Shown: positions 49,159-56,643 of the stretch, one piece after another | How positions within the stretch are numbered: position 1 is the stretch's first letter | Layout: each line of letters begins with the position of its first letter | IMG/VR virus record: IMGVR_UViG_3300032220_000132 | Location: 1-64,000 of that record | Reading direction: 5' to 3' (one strand) | DNA length: 64,000 bases | DNA from: a virus | Notes under the pieces: generated by a model | The model's input: only the letters and a program-made list of their open reading frames with translations | Told to the model about the DNA's origin: nothing | Database searches by the model: none | Program-made: the position numbers and the translations under genes

Positions 49159-49964
49159 TGAGGTTTGAAGACTTTGCCCGATCCCATGGGCTGATTATCA
49201 ACAGTGTTGTTCCTTTTAAATGGGTAGCAACCCCAACAGATGACCATCCACATAAGCGTAATGGGCGCTATAAATTCATGGGTGATGTTGGCTGGGTGCA
49301 AAACTGGGCAACCATGGATAAGCCAAGTATGTGGCGCAATAATGGAAATTATGCGACAACCCCACAGTTTCTAAAACTGCGAGACCAAGAAGACCAAAAA
49401 CGCAAGGCTTTGGCTGATCGTGCTTGTGCAAAAGCAGGCTGGATCATGCACCAGACTGAAGTTATGCACCATCCATATCTGTTAAAAAAAGGTTTTCCAG
49501 ACGAGAAAATGCCCGTGCATGACGGCAAATTAGTAGTGGCGATGCGGAAAGATGGAAAAATAGTAGGATGCCAACTCATCAATGACGAGGGGGATAAGAA
49601 GTTTCTCTATGGTCAGCAGACGAAGGGGGCAACTTTCACCTTTGATGCAAAAGGTGTCCCGATCTTCTGCGAGGGTTTGGCTACGGGCTTGTCTATTCAG
49701 GCGGTAATGAGAGCCAATAAAATGCGATACACAATCCATGTTTGCTTTAGTGCAGGCAACCTCAAGGAAGTAGCAAGGCTTATCCCCAATGGGATAGTCG
49801 TGGCTGACAATGACCCCAGTGGTGTCGGAGAAAGAATCGCCAAAGAGACAGGCAAACCTTATTGGATCAGCGACACAATCGGGCATGATTTCAATGATGA
49901 CTATGTTGCTCATGGTCTATTTAGGATGTCCCAATCCCTCAAAAAGGTGTTGATAGGCAGATAA
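49158..49964 (+). CDS. Toprim primase-like protein
   Basis: This encodes 268 residues. FCEGLATGLS provides the Toprim glutamate and VVADNDPSGVGERIAKETG the DxD, as in phage primases. The N-terminal part (FARSHGLIINSVVPFKWVATP) resembles the domain before Toprim in phage primase families. No helicase motif is present, so the separate helicase at 46904 may supply it. It should prime DNA synthesis by the host polymerase. Confidence 0.75.
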   Translation: MRFEDFARSHGLIINSVVPFKWVATPTDDHPHKRNGRYKFMGDVGWVQNWATMDKPSMWRNNGNYATTPQFLKLRDQEDQKRKALADRACAKAGWIMHQTEVMHHPYLLKKGFPDEKMPVHDGKLVVAMRKDGKIVGCQLINDEGDKKFLYGQQTKGATFTFDAKGVPIFCEGLATGLSIQAVMRANKMRYTIHVCFSAGNLKEVARLIPNGIVVADNDPSGVGERIAKETGKPYWISDTIGHDFNDDYVAHGLFRMSQSLKKVLIGR

Positions 49965-49970
49965 TATAGA

Positions 49971-50004
49971 AAAACCCCCAGTCTTACGGCACTGGGGGTA
50001 TCTA
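49971..50004 (-). terminator. bidirectional terminator between convergent operons
   Basis: CCCCCAGT, loop of 8, ACTGGGGG. On the minus strand the stem is followed by TTTTTC, so it ends the leftward accessory operon; rightward it is followed by TATCTATTT and may also end the early operon. Confidence 0.8.
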
Positions 50005-50021
50005 TTTACTGCTAGGTAAAT

Positions 50022-50168
50022 CTAATTAGGTTTTGGATCTTTCTTTTCCTCTAACTCCTCAACCCGCTTAATTAGGGTATCAACTCGGTCATTCCACAAC
50101 TGGGAATCCACCGACTGAGGCCATGTAATTAAGTGTTCTTTTATAAGTTCTAAGATACTTTTAGGCAT
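50022..50168 (-). CDS. small accessory protein
   Basis: This encodes 48 residues: MPKSILELIKEHLITWPQSV, DSQLWNDRVDTLIKRVEEL and a Lys-rich end. It is helical. It is the last gene of the leftward operon and overlaps its upstream neighbour by 8 bases. It begins with the MPK start shared by several genes here. Confidence 0.5.
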   Translation of the reverse strand: MPKSILELIKEHLITWPQSVDSQLWNDRVDTLIKRVEELEEKKDPKPN

Positions 50169-50334
50169 TCGGATCTACCTCATCTAATCCGTAAACCTCA
50201 ACAATTTCCCAGTTATCTACATCCTTGGGATTAGCCACATCCATCCCATATTCTTCAGGATCTTCCCCATTTGGCACATCCACCTCAACATAGGTAGTCC
50301 CAATAAATTTGACACTCATTCCATATCTACGCAT
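50161..50334 (-). CDS. small acidic accessory protein
   Basis: This encodes 57 residues starting MRRYGMSVKFIGTTYVEVDV. AGGAAG precedes this ATG; MSVKF 15 bases later is another possible start. The C-terminal two thirds are strongly acidic. Family unknown. Confidence 0.5.
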   Translation of the reverse strand: MRRYGMSVKFIGTTYVEVDVPNGEDPEEYGMDVANPKDVDNWEIVEVYGLDEVDPNA

Positions 50335-50510
50335 GATTCTTCCTTTATTCCACATACACACAAATAAACACCTTTACAGTCAGGATCAAACCCAAAACTC
50401 TTGGCAAGATCATCCCAATCCCTTGGCACTATCTCAGGATCAACATACATCCACCCACCCTTGGGTAAAACTGTATATCCCGCTTGTTCTACCTCTTGTT
50501 GGTTAAGCAT
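50316..50510 (-). CDS. small accessory protein with Cys pair
   Basis: This encodes 64 residues starting MLNQQEVEQAGYTVLPKGGW. AGGAG lies about 7 bases upstream, which decides this start over a far longer open frame. CVCG near the end might bind metal. It resembles small phage proteins with a PKGGWMYVDPE pattern; function is unknown. Confidence 0.5.
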   Translation of the reverse strand: MLNQQEVEQAGYTVLPKGGWMYVDPEIVPRDWDDLAKSFGFDPDCKGVYLCVCGIKEESCVDME

Positions 50511-50658
50511 CTTGCATCTCCTCAACTCTGACATACTCAGGTGTCTCAAAATGATCCCATGTAGATTGCTCGTATGCTTTACTAATCGCACTATCTTGAT
50601 CTTTAGCATCAACTTCTACATACCCATACGATACAAACACAACTGTATATTTAGGCAT
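50503..50658 (-). CDS. small acidic accessory protein
   Basis: This encodes 51 residues: MPKYTVVFVSYGYVEVDAKD, then an acidic helical part. It overlaps both neighbours by 8 bases. MPK start. Function is unknown. Confidence 0.55.
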   Translation of the reverse strand: MPKYTVVFVSYGYVEVDAKDQDSAISKAYEQSTWDHFETPEYVRVEEMQDA

Positions 50659-51292
50659 CTTCCATCTCCTCAAGTTCTTTCTTCTTGGCGATCAACTGGG
50701 CAGAAAGTTCAGCATCATCCTTTTCTTTCAAGGTTTCTTCCAGTTCCTCGATCTCATCAGCAAGTTCTTGCATAGCCCATTCTTTCATGCTCTCGGTGAT
50801 GCCAAACTCAAGGTCAATGTTATCGGGGATATTGTTTTTGACATCCAACCAATTACCGCTAATGTCATAGGTCTCATCTGAACCATCCACATATTGACCG
50901 CAAAAGCAACAACCGCCCTCATAGTAAAGAGCATTCACCCCATAACCTTGATCTACCAGTTTGTCAAAGATTCCAGTAGGCGGAGACCACGCAGTGGCGA
51001 ATGATGCTCTGATCTCATTTTCCTGAATATCAATGTAGGCTTCATCCGTAGTAATCTCCCACTTTGTTCCCCAGTTCTGAACCCGCCAATCCCACCATGC
51101 TGATTCAGGATTAACTGGATCGTCATTACCCTTGATACTGGGGAATGTCGGCTTGACCTTTACCTTGGTGTAATCAGGCTCAGGATGGATAGTTCCAAAG
51201 AATTTGTTTGCTTTCCACGCATCCACAAGAACCTGAATCTTCTTGGGATCATCATGGGTTATATATACAGTGTTATCGCACCAATTAGGCAT
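50651..51292 (-). CDS. Api92-like (DUF1281) protein
   Basis: This encodes 213 residues. MPNWCDNTVYITHD, the Trp-rich middle (WWDWRVQNWGTKWE) and the SPPTGIFDKL motif are typical of the Api92-like/DUF1281 family with a ferredoxin-like fold, common in phages and plasmids. An acidic coiled coil makes up the last 50 residues. Its role is not known. Confidence 0.7.
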   Translation of the reverse strand: MPNWCDNTVYITHDDPKKIQVLVDAWKANKFFGTIHPEPDYTKVKVKPTFPSIKGNDDPVNPESAWWDWRVQNWGTKWEITTDEAYIDIQENEIRASFATAWSPPTGIFDKLVDQGYGVNALYYEGGCCFCGQYVDGSDETYDISGNWLDVKNNIPDNIDLEFGITESMKEWAMQELADEIEELEETLKEKDDAELSAQLIAKKKELEEMEDA

Positions 51293-51470
51293 TTTGATTC
51301 TCCTTATGTTGTTGTTCAGCCAGTCTTCTTTGCTTCATAGCCATCAGCCGACCATAGTGCATCTTGTCTTCTAATCGCCATTCGTAATATTCGATCTTGC
51401 ATCTTTTCGTTAAATCGAAAAACATACTATTCATTTCCAATTCAATTTCTTCAAGTGATTTTTTAGGCAT
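51285..51470 (-). CDS. small helical accessory protein
   Basis: This encodes 61 residues starting MPKKSLEEIELEMNSMFF, with AGGAG 8 bases upstream. The rest is a charged helix rich in Arg, Lys and Gln. MPK start. Function is unknown. Confidence 0.5.
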   Translation of the reverse strand: MPKKSLEEIELEMNSMFFDLTKRCKIEYYEWRLEDKMHYGRLMAMKQRRLAEQQHKENQNA

Positions 51471-51642
51471 TTGCTTTCTCCTCTTCAGAAATAACAAAGT
51501 AATAGGTGCTATAACATTTTGGGCAAACTACCTCGGCTTCTTCCTGCCCTTCAATCTCATGCTCGGCATGGGTAAACCCAATGTGATGGCAGTCCAAGCA
51601 AATGTTCTGCACATCATCTTCTACTTCAAAGTATTTAGGCAT
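51463..51642 (-). CDS. small zinc-ribbon accessory protein
   Basis: This encodes 59 residues starting MPKYFEVEDD. CLDCHH and CPKCYS form a zinc ribbon. Otherwise acidic. GGGAG precedes the ATG. Function is unknown. Confidence 0.55.
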   Translation of the reverse strand: MPKYFEVEDDVQNICLDCHHIGFTHAEHEIEGQEEAEVVCPKCYSTYYFVISEEEKANA

Positions 51643-51814
51643 CTTCACACTCCCCTGCATAAACTTCTTCGTAGATTGATTTGATAACCTCACCCTCATG
51701 CTCATCAGCACAGTATTCAATGACATCCTGAACTGTCCAATGTCCTACATGGATTGTTCTGCCTGATGCAAACTCAACCATGTAAGCCTTTTCGTAATCT
51801 GAGTCATAACTCAT
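51635..51814 (-). CDS. small acidic accessory protein
   Basis: This encodes 59 residues starting MSYDSDYEKAYMVEF, with AGGAG 7 bases upstream. Acidic residues far outnumber basic ones. Beta start and helical end. Function is unknown. Confidence 0.5.
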   Translation of the reverse strand: MSYDSDYEKAYMVEFASGRTIHVGHWTVQDVIEYCADEHEGEVIKSIYEEVYAGECEDA

Positions 51815-52109
51815 CTTCACACTCCTCATCAGTGCTAACGCATACCTCTAACCCATCACCCTCATAAGGCACTTCGGTAATGTAATAGTAGATACGATTG
51901 ACCAAGTGATAACCATCCACCACATAAGTCCCGCCATCCCCATCCACATAAGTCCATACCCGCTTTGGCTGAGTATCTGCAATACCCAAGACATAACCCA
52001 GTTCAATGTCGTATGTCTCAAAGTAATCCCTTGTGCATTCCCGATTCTCACCTCTTGCGAGGTGATTTTGAATCGGTTTGTATTTGTCATACCATTCATC
52101 AAAATCCAT
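51804..52109 (-). CDS. acidic accessory protein
   Basis: This encodes 101 residues: MDFDEWYDKYKPIQNHL, then a beta-rich part with VWTYVDGDGGTYVVDGYHLVN and an acidic tail. It overlaps the next gene by 11 bases. It is similar to small phage proteins of unknown role. Confidence 0.5.
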   Translation of the reverse strand: MDFDEWYDKYKPIQNHLARGENRECTRDYFETYDIELGYVLGIADTQPKRVWTYVDGDGGTYVVDGYHLVNRIYYYITEVPYEGDGLEVCVSTDEECEDEL

Positions 52110-52118
52110 ATAGCCCCC

Positions 52119-52598
52119 TTACCAACTGGCTTGATAGTAAAACTCATACTGATCTTCGGGCAGTGATTCCAACGCACTGGTAATGCCCTCGACAGTATTC
52201 TTTAGGTCTTGCCAATACCATTCATCCTTTTCGTATGAACCAAAAAAGAATCCCTCTACTGGATCTAAATCATCATCCCTTATGCCATCAGGATCATTCA
52301 GGATTGACTGGCACAAGTCCCGCAACTCCACCAGTTTTTCCCTTGGCACATAGGATTGCTGACACTCATCCACCCCACCCTGACAGTTTTCCACGAACCA
52401 CCCATGGATAGCGTTAGCCTTTCTCCAATACATGGCATCAATGGATACTTCCTTGACCACAAGGCTCGATCCCCCAAATCGTTTCTCAGGATTACCATCA
52501 ACCCCAATCATTTGATTGACCTTTTGAGATATTTCCTTGTCCTCGTCTCGGTGAGACGAAAGATATCTCTTGGCAGTTAAATACATATCTAAACCCAT
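52119..52598 (-). CDS. conserved phage accessory protein (MGLDMYL / WRKANAIHGWFV family)
   Basis: This encodes 159 residues. MGLDMYLTAKRYL and YWRKANAIHGWFVENCQ mark a family frequent in phages and plasmids; the biochemical role is unknown. The leader has the CTGCTAGGAG box and a two-hairpin element, so expression may be controlled at the RNA level. Confidence 0.65.
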   Translation of the reverse strand: MGLDMYLTAKRYLSSHRDEDKEISQKVNQMIGVDGNPEKRFGGSSLVVKEVSIDAMYWRKANAIHGWFVENCQGGVDECQQSYVPREKLVELRDLCQSILNDPDGIRDDDLDPVEGFFFGSYEKDEWYWQDLKNTVEGITSALESLPEDQYEFYYQASW

Positions 52599-52601
52599 AA
52601 C

Positions 52602-52679
52602 ATTCTCCTAGCAGTTAAAGTTATGATTGCCGAATGACAATCCCTATGCCCTCACACAAAGGCATAGAAGTATCACTCA
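52602..52679 (-). promoter_or_regulatory. two-hairpin leader RNA element (copy 1)
   Basis: Read leftward, the element starts at the TGA stop of the upstream gene: TGAGTGATACTT, a hairpin with stem CTATGCC/GGCATAG, a second with GATTG/CAATC, then AACTGCTAGGAG and the ATG. A diverged copy lies at 55254, with base changes on both stem sides that keep pairing. Confidence 0.7.
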
Positions 52680-52928
52680 GGGCATCACTGGCAAACAGGA
52701 TTGCTTATCATCACTGGTAAACAATGCACCACCACCATTCCCCTCATCATCCCGACTGGGGAAGAACCACAGACCATCATGGGTTTGAAAAGCGATTGAC
52801 CTTTCATACCAACCCATCTCCCCCATTTCTTCCTTGGTCATGTATCGAACATTGACAATGCGTTTATGCAACAACAGTTTTTTGGCTTCATCATTCCAAT
52901 ACTTGTCGTAATCCTTAATTTCTTTCAT
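52677..52928 (-). CDS. small accessory protein
   Basis: This encodes 83 residues starting MKEIKDYDKYWNDEAKKLLL. TAGGAG precedes the ATG; the GTG just upstream is a poorer start. It is mixed alpha-beta, with WFFPSRDDEGNGGGALF in the middle. Function is unknown. Confidence 0.5.
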   Translation of the reverse strand: MKEIKDYDKYWNDEAKKLLLHKRIVNVRYMTKEEMGEMGWYERSIAFQTHDGLWFFPSRDDEGNGGGALFTSDDKQSCLPVMP

Positions 52929-52937
52929 CACACTCTC

Positions 52938-53015
52938 CTAGTTAAAAGTAACGATTGCAGACCACACCACATACGCAGTGTAGGCTACTGCTATTGGCAC
53001 AATCCAGTCCCACAT
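52938..53015 (-). CDS. 25-residue membrane microprotein
   Basis: The ORF MWDWIVPIAVAYTAYVVWSA plus IVTFN is one membrane segment with no charged core. GAGGGGG lies 8 bases before the ATG, which overlaps the previous TAA (TAATG), and its own TAG is part of the AGGAG of the next gene. The tight coupling supports translation; the short length keeps confidence moderate. Confidence 0.45.
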   Translation of the reverse strand: MWDWIVPIAVAYTAYVVWSAIVTFN

Positions 53016-53299
53016 TACTGCACCCCCTCTAATTCGTAATCAACTTCAAAAATAGTGAGATTGTCCTTATCAATCTCAACAATGGTGAAGTCCTCACCAT
53101 CATTAAGAACATCTCCCGCTTTCAACGATTCCATTTCCTGCCCAGTCAAAAAGAAGTAAATCTTTTCATCTGCCCAACTATCAAAATACGCATCTTCAGG
53201 ATGACCATCTTCTGCAACTCCCAGTAATACATTTGCACCATCACCTAACCAGTCGCAACTAATGACTGCGTCATAGGCTTTAATCTTCATTGTCGGCAT
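53015..53299 (-). CDS. acidic accessory protein
   Basis: This encodes about 94 residues. MPTMKIKAYDAVISC is preferred because the CTGCTAGGAG box (53306-53315) is 6 bases upstream; an ATG directly after the box (53305) is too close. It is beta-rich and acidic (DGEDFTIVEIDKDNLTIFEVDY). Function is unknown. Confidence 0.5.
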   Translation of the reverse strand: MPTMKIKAYDAVISCDWLGDGANVLLGVAEDGHPEDAYFDSWADEKIYFFLTGQEMESLKAGDVLNDGEDFTIVEIDKDNLTIFEVDYELEGVQ

Positions 53300-53305
53300 A
53301 TCCAT

Positions 53306-53423
53306 CTCCTAGCAGTTTGACAAAGACCCCCCGACTGCTTCGTTTACTCATACAGGCATATTGCGTCATATACTCAGTAAGGTAATTAGGGGGGTTTCGA
53401 CTATTCAAGTCTCTTCAGTTTGC
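53306..53423 (-). promoter_or_regulatory. leader region with CTGCTAGGAG box and G/C-run pairing
   Basis: This 118-base gap holds the CTGCTAGGAG box next to the gene. CCCCCC and GGGGGG runs about 60 bases apart could pair. Only a 29-codon overlapping frame is present. No promoter was seen. Confidence 0.45.
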
Positions 53424-53609
53424 CTAGTAATCCTCGTTTTCTTCCCACAGGCAAGGATCAACTAACCTTTGCCCGAAAGCATTGAACAACTGCCCACAAT
53501 CACAAGCAACATCCTCGCCTGAACCATCCGAGCAGACCTTTTTATTGCACTGGCACTTCCATTCCCGCCACAGAATTCGACCAGTATCTTGGCATTCAAC
53601 GATTCTCAT
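53424..53609 (-). CDS. small cysteine-rich accessory protein
   Basis: This encodes 61 residues. Several Cys (CQCNKKVC, CDCGQ) suggest zinc binding. The ATG overlaps the previous TAA (TAATG). Function is unknown. Confidence 0.55.
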   Translation of the reverse strand: MRIVECQDTGRILWREWKCQCNKKVCSDGSGEDVACDCGQLFNAFGQRLVDPCLWEENEDY

Positions 53610-53911
53610 TATTCAAACTCCTTTGGCACGATCACATCAAACTTACGCAACAGGGCTATTGCCTTGTCAGACAGGCACATCACTCCGTCATATTCATCCA
53701 AGGTGCGGACTCCAAACTGGTCAATGGTGAACCACAGACCAATGTATTCAAAACCCACATCCTCGATATCCCACTCAATGAACCCAGTAGCATCATCCCT
53801 AAAATACAACTCCATGGTGGATTCGTGAGTCCCGATATCCTTCTCGCCCCAACTGCCTTCCATAATCAAAGGGCAGTTAAAGGTCTCTTTGCCGATAAAG
53901 TAGTGAGTCAT
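53609..53911 (-). CDS. acidic accessory protein
   Basis: This encodes 100 residues starting MTHYFIGKETFNCPLIM; an ATG two codons upstream is also possible. It is beta-rich and acidic. Function is unknown. Confidence 0.5.
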   Translation of the reverse strand: MTHYFIGKETFNCPLIMEGSWGEKDIGTHESTMELYFRDDATGFIEWDIEDVGFEYIGLWFTIDQFGVRTLDEYDGVMCLSDKAIALLRKFDVIVPKEFE

Positions 53912-53913
53912 AA

Positions 53914-54276
53914 TCAATACTCCGAACTAAGCATAAGAACATTGTCGGTCAGGAAGAACTGATACTCCCCATCAGGGCAGTCAGTATGCTCAATATGCTT
54001 TTGTTTGAAAGTCCTGTAATCACCATCTTCAATACTGATATCGGCACTGCCATTGGCAACTGCCAATTTGATAGCCAAAAATGGCTCTTTCTTGAGCAGT
54101 GGAAATGCTTCAGTGGCGATAATGTCCAAGAACCAGTAAGCACCATTTCCCGCATTGTCAGCAAAGTATTTAACTCCGTCAGTGTGAACCATGTCCTTAG
54201 CAAAAATAGGATTGGTGCGATAGTAATTCTCAGTCCCATAAAACTGGGATAAATCTAATTTGGTAGTCGATTCCAT
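53914..54276 (-). CDS. DUF6876-like accessory protein
   Basis: This encodes 120 residues. LSQFYGTENYYRTN, TDGVKYFADNAGNGAYWFLDIIAT and the ending MLSSEY match the DUF6876 family order (FTGTE-x-YR, YTDGVKYLA, YWLLD, LPSEY). This family is widespread in phages and plasmids and uncharacterised. Confidence 0.65.
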   Translation of the reverse strand: MESTTKLDLSQFYGTENYYRTNPIFAKDMVHTDGVKYFADNAGNGAYWFLDIIATEAFPLLKKEPFLAIKLAVANGSADISIEDGDYRTFKQKHIEHTDCPDGEYQFFLTDNVLMLSSEY

Positions 54277-54471
54277 TTAATTCTCTCCCTTAATTGAGGT
54301 AGGTTTTAACGATTTAACAAAAGCAACTGCGTGGTGATGAAAAGCAAATGTAGCAAGCCAGTATTTCCTAACATGGATATCAGGCTTGCTTGACACAGGA
54401 CTGGCATCATATTCGTCAAGTCTGACAACCTTAAAAGTAAAATCAGGTGTTTTTTCTATTTCATAATTCAT
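54277..54471 (-). CDS. small accessory protein
   Basis: This encodes 64 residues starting MNYEIEKTPDFTFKVV. GAGGAUGAAGAAG-type sequence precedes it and the end of the upstream gene overlaps by 11 bases. It contains HHHAV. Function is unknown. Confidence 0.45.
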   Translation of the reverse strand: MNYEIEKTPDFTFKVVRLDEYDASPVSSKPDIHVRKYWLATFAFHHHAVAFVKSLKPTSIKGEN

Positions 54472-54859
54472 CTTCTTCATCCTCTGCACCAAGCACAGTA
54501 TCGACAATGTAATCACCAAACTTCAGAACCCCATCATCATTGGTGCATAAGGTGGCAGTCTCAAACACTACAAGCGTTGAATCCTTGCGATCATCAGTAG
54601 CGTAAGCAACAGGCACAAGACCAATCAAACCCGCATCAACTGGGTAAGTATTGCCTTTGTTATCGGGATAGCAACCATCACCCCATTTAGTGCCAAAAGC
54701 AAGAACTTCAAAGTCCCCAACTTTGCCAACAGGGGCATTGAAGTAATTGCATGATGCAAGCAGATCGCCCCAATCCTTATCAGGCACTACATAGCAGGGA
54801 TCGCCAAGGATGTAAGCACCCTTTGGAACTACGACAGATATAGAACTTAATGTAAGCAT
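54461..54859 (-). CDS. GDPCY-motif accessory protein
   Basis: This encodes 132 residues. YILGDPCYVVPDKDWGDLL, FGTKWGDGCYPDNKGNTYPVD and AGLIGLVPV form a family seen in many phages and some bacteria. The Cys in GDPCY and GDGCY recur. Biochemical role unknown. Confidence 0.6.
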   Translation of the reverse strand: MLTLSSISVVVPKGAYILGDPCYVVPDKDWGDLLASCNYFNAPVGKVGDFEVLAFGTKWGDGCYPDNKGNTYPVDAGLIGLVPVAYATDDRKDSTLVVFETATLCTNDDGVLKFGDYIVDTVLGAEDEEDEL

Positions 54860-54861
54860 GA

Positions 54862-55251
54862 TTAGATTCCTCTGTAATTGTCAGGGTTATATTCCCGTTG
54901 ATGCCCCGCATAATCAACGGCTTTGTAGTCAGCAATCTCAACATTCAAAGGGATCACCTGCAACCCAGTTAATTGCTCGATACGGCAAGCAGTCAGGATG
55001 CTAACAATCATGGTGTAAAGATTATCATCATCAGACCTAACATCCAGTAGAAGCGAGGTGTGGCGGTCAGTAGTGCTAATCAATCTGCCAATCTCGCCAG
55101 TCCAAACAAGCAGACCATCCTCTGTGGAAGATGGATCATTCAGGTTAGCGATGCTATGGTCAGCAAGGGCAACAGTGTTGTTGTCCTCATTGTGGAACAG
55201 GTAATGCGAGAAGCATTTCTTGGCTTCAATTTTATTAACCAATTCAAACAT
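54862..55251 (-). CDS. accessory protein with hairpin leader
   Basis: This encodes 129 residues starting MFELVNKIEAKKCFSHYLF. Beta-alpha pattern; the last third (IPLNVEIADYKAVDYAGHQ) is not similar to known families to me. It has the CTGCTAGGAG box and the second two-hairpin leader. Function is unknown. Confidence 0.5.
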   Translation of the reverse strand: MFELVNKIEAKKCFSHYLFHNEDNNTVALADHSIANLNDPSSTEDGLLVWTGEIGRLISTTDRHTSLLLDVRSDDDNLYTMIVSILTACRIEQLTGLQVIPLNVEIADYKAVDYAGHQREYNPDNYRGI

Positions 55252-55253
55252 AT

Positions 55254-55335
55254 TAAATCTCCTAGCAGTTAGTCGAATGATTGTTGAATAACAATCCCTA
55301 AACCCATTGGGTAATGGGCTTAGAGGTATTACTCA
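55254..55335 (-). promoter_or_regulatory. two-hairpin leader RNA element (copy 2)
   Basis: Read leftward: TGAGTAATACCT starting at the stop codon of the upstream gene, a hairpin CTAAGCCCATT/AATGGGTTTAG, a second GATTGT/ACAATC, then AACTGCTAGGAG. It mirrors copy 1 at 52602 in order and spacing, with different but still paired stem bases. Confidence 0.7.
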
Positions 55336-55557
55336 ATAACTGGCTCTCGCTTCTGCTTGATGCTCAGCCATCATATCGGCACGAACATCAACCATGGCTT
55401 GCAGGGATTGGATTGTCTTAACGACATCCATATCGTTTAGGGCTAATTCTTCCAGTAATTGGCTATCATCATAGGCTTCTACTACGACATCCCAACCCAT
55501 GTTGTATAAGGCTTCAGCGTATGCTTTGATTGCTTGAATCTTGTCTTGCTCAGTCAT
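55333..55557 (-). CDS. first gene of the leftward operon
   Basis: This encodes 74 residues starting MTEQDKIQAIKAYAEALYNMG; helical and acidic. A near-consensus CTACTAGGAG precedes the ATG by 7 bases. As the promoter-proximal gene it is expressed first. Function is unknown. Confidence 0.55.
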   Translation of the reverse strand: MTEQDKIQAIKAYAEALYNMGWDVVVEAYDDSQLLEELALNDMDVVKTIQSLQAMVDVRADMMAEHQAEARASY

Positions 55558-55602
55558 TATTTTCTCCTAGTAGTCGAATCGGTGTTTAAGCACCTACCGA
55601 CA

Positions 55603-55630
55603 GTTTTACAAAGTAGCAATACCATGTCAA
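55603..55630 (-). promoter_or_regulatory. leftward promoter of the accessory operon
   Basis: On the minus strand TTGACA (55630-55625), a 16-base spacer and TAAAAC (55608-55603). The -35 is consensus and the -10 matches at four of six. A GGTG-CTTAAA-CACC hairpin lies in the leader. Confidence 0.65.
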
Positions 55631-55680
55631 TACCTTTTTGAAAATATTTTTAGGGCTTACTGGATAAGGGTTTGCGGGGC

Positions 55681-56643
55681 ATGGAGTCTGGGCAAATAGA
55701 CCTAAAAGCGGGCAAAGGTGCGAAGCACAACAGTCCAGTAGCAAAGACACTAGAGAGAGATATAGGAGAGATAGAAGATAGTAGTAGCAGAATCATCCTG
55801 ATTGCCCTAGAATCAGGCTATGACGATTCTCAAGAGATACCTATGAAAAGGCTAACAAGGAAAGAGATAGAGCAAGGCTTACAGGCTATGCCAGTGGATA
55901 CTCTTTTACTGGGGGTTAGCACTGCCAAAGAAAAGCGATTAACCCACAAACAAATCGAATTTGCCAAGCAGGTAGCACTGGGAGAAAGCAAGGCAGGGGC
56001 TTATCGGAAGTCGCATAACAGTAAGGGAAAGCCAAGCACACAGAGCAAGAATGGGCAGGCTCTCGCAAAAAACAAGGCTATCCAAACCCAAATAGATGCG
56101 TTTAAGGTGGCACTTGAGGCACAGAAATATCAAACTCCTGCTCATTTAAGGGCATTGGCAATCCATCGGATCACTGAAAAGGCTCTCGATCCTGCTTGCC
56201 CGCCTGCTCAGCAACTCAAGGCACTGGAACTATTGGGGAAGATAACCGAGGTCGCACTCTTTACCGAGAGACGAGAGGTAATTAAGGTCAGTGATCCCAG
56301 TGAGATGCGGGAGAAACTCATGGCGAGTATCAGACTGGCAATCGAGAACAGTCAGGCAATCGACATTGAGGCACGATCCGCAGACGATCTACTGGCAGAA
56401 CTCGTGGGAACTAACAATCAAGATGATGATGTGGCGGGAAATGATGCAGAACTAGATGATGTGGATGCAGAGACATCCTTAAAAGAGGTGGCAGACCCTT
56501 CGCAAAAGGCAGATCTCGAAGACCCACAGACCCCCGACAGCCAAATTTTGGCATTGGCTCGTGAGCCAGACTTGCATAGTATTCCACACAATGAATCCCC
56601 TCCTAAATCCACTGAACCTAGGGAAAACCCTGCCTCACTATAA
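55681..56643 (+). CDS. small terminase subunit-like protein
   Basis: This encodes 320 residues from ATG 55681; a TTG at 55672 also opens the frame. RLTHKQIEFAKQVALGESKAGAYRKSH is a terS-type helix-turn-helix followed by a helical oligomerisation region (about 130-210). The last 90 residues are acidic and Asp/Glu/Pro rich. It should recognise the packaging site. It lies upstream of the large terminase with three small genes between. Confidence 0.65.
   Translation: MESGQIDLKAGKGAKHNSPVAKTLERDIGEIEDSSSRIILIALESGYDDSQEIPMKRLTRKEIEQGLQAMPVDTLLLGVSTAKEKRLTHKQIEFAKQVALGESKAGAYRKSHNSKGKPSTQSKNGQALAKNKAIQTQIDAFKVALEAQKYQTPAHLRALAIHRITEKALDPACPPAQQLKALELLGKITEVALFTERREVIKVSDPSEMREKLMASIRLAIENSQAIDIEARSADDLLAELVGTNNQDDDVAGNDAELDDVDAETSLKEVADPSQKADLEDPQTPDSQILALAREPDLHSIPHNESPPKSTEPRENPASL

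Noticed and set aside
38610-49964. Integrase, attachment site or lysogeny repressor
   Set aside because: No recombinase motifs or att-like repeats were seen; the RHH and LexA-like proteins alone do not show lysogeny.
51848-52580. Rightward and shifted leftward frames within the accessory operon
   Set aside because: They overlap genes with clear AGGAG sites and have no site of their own.
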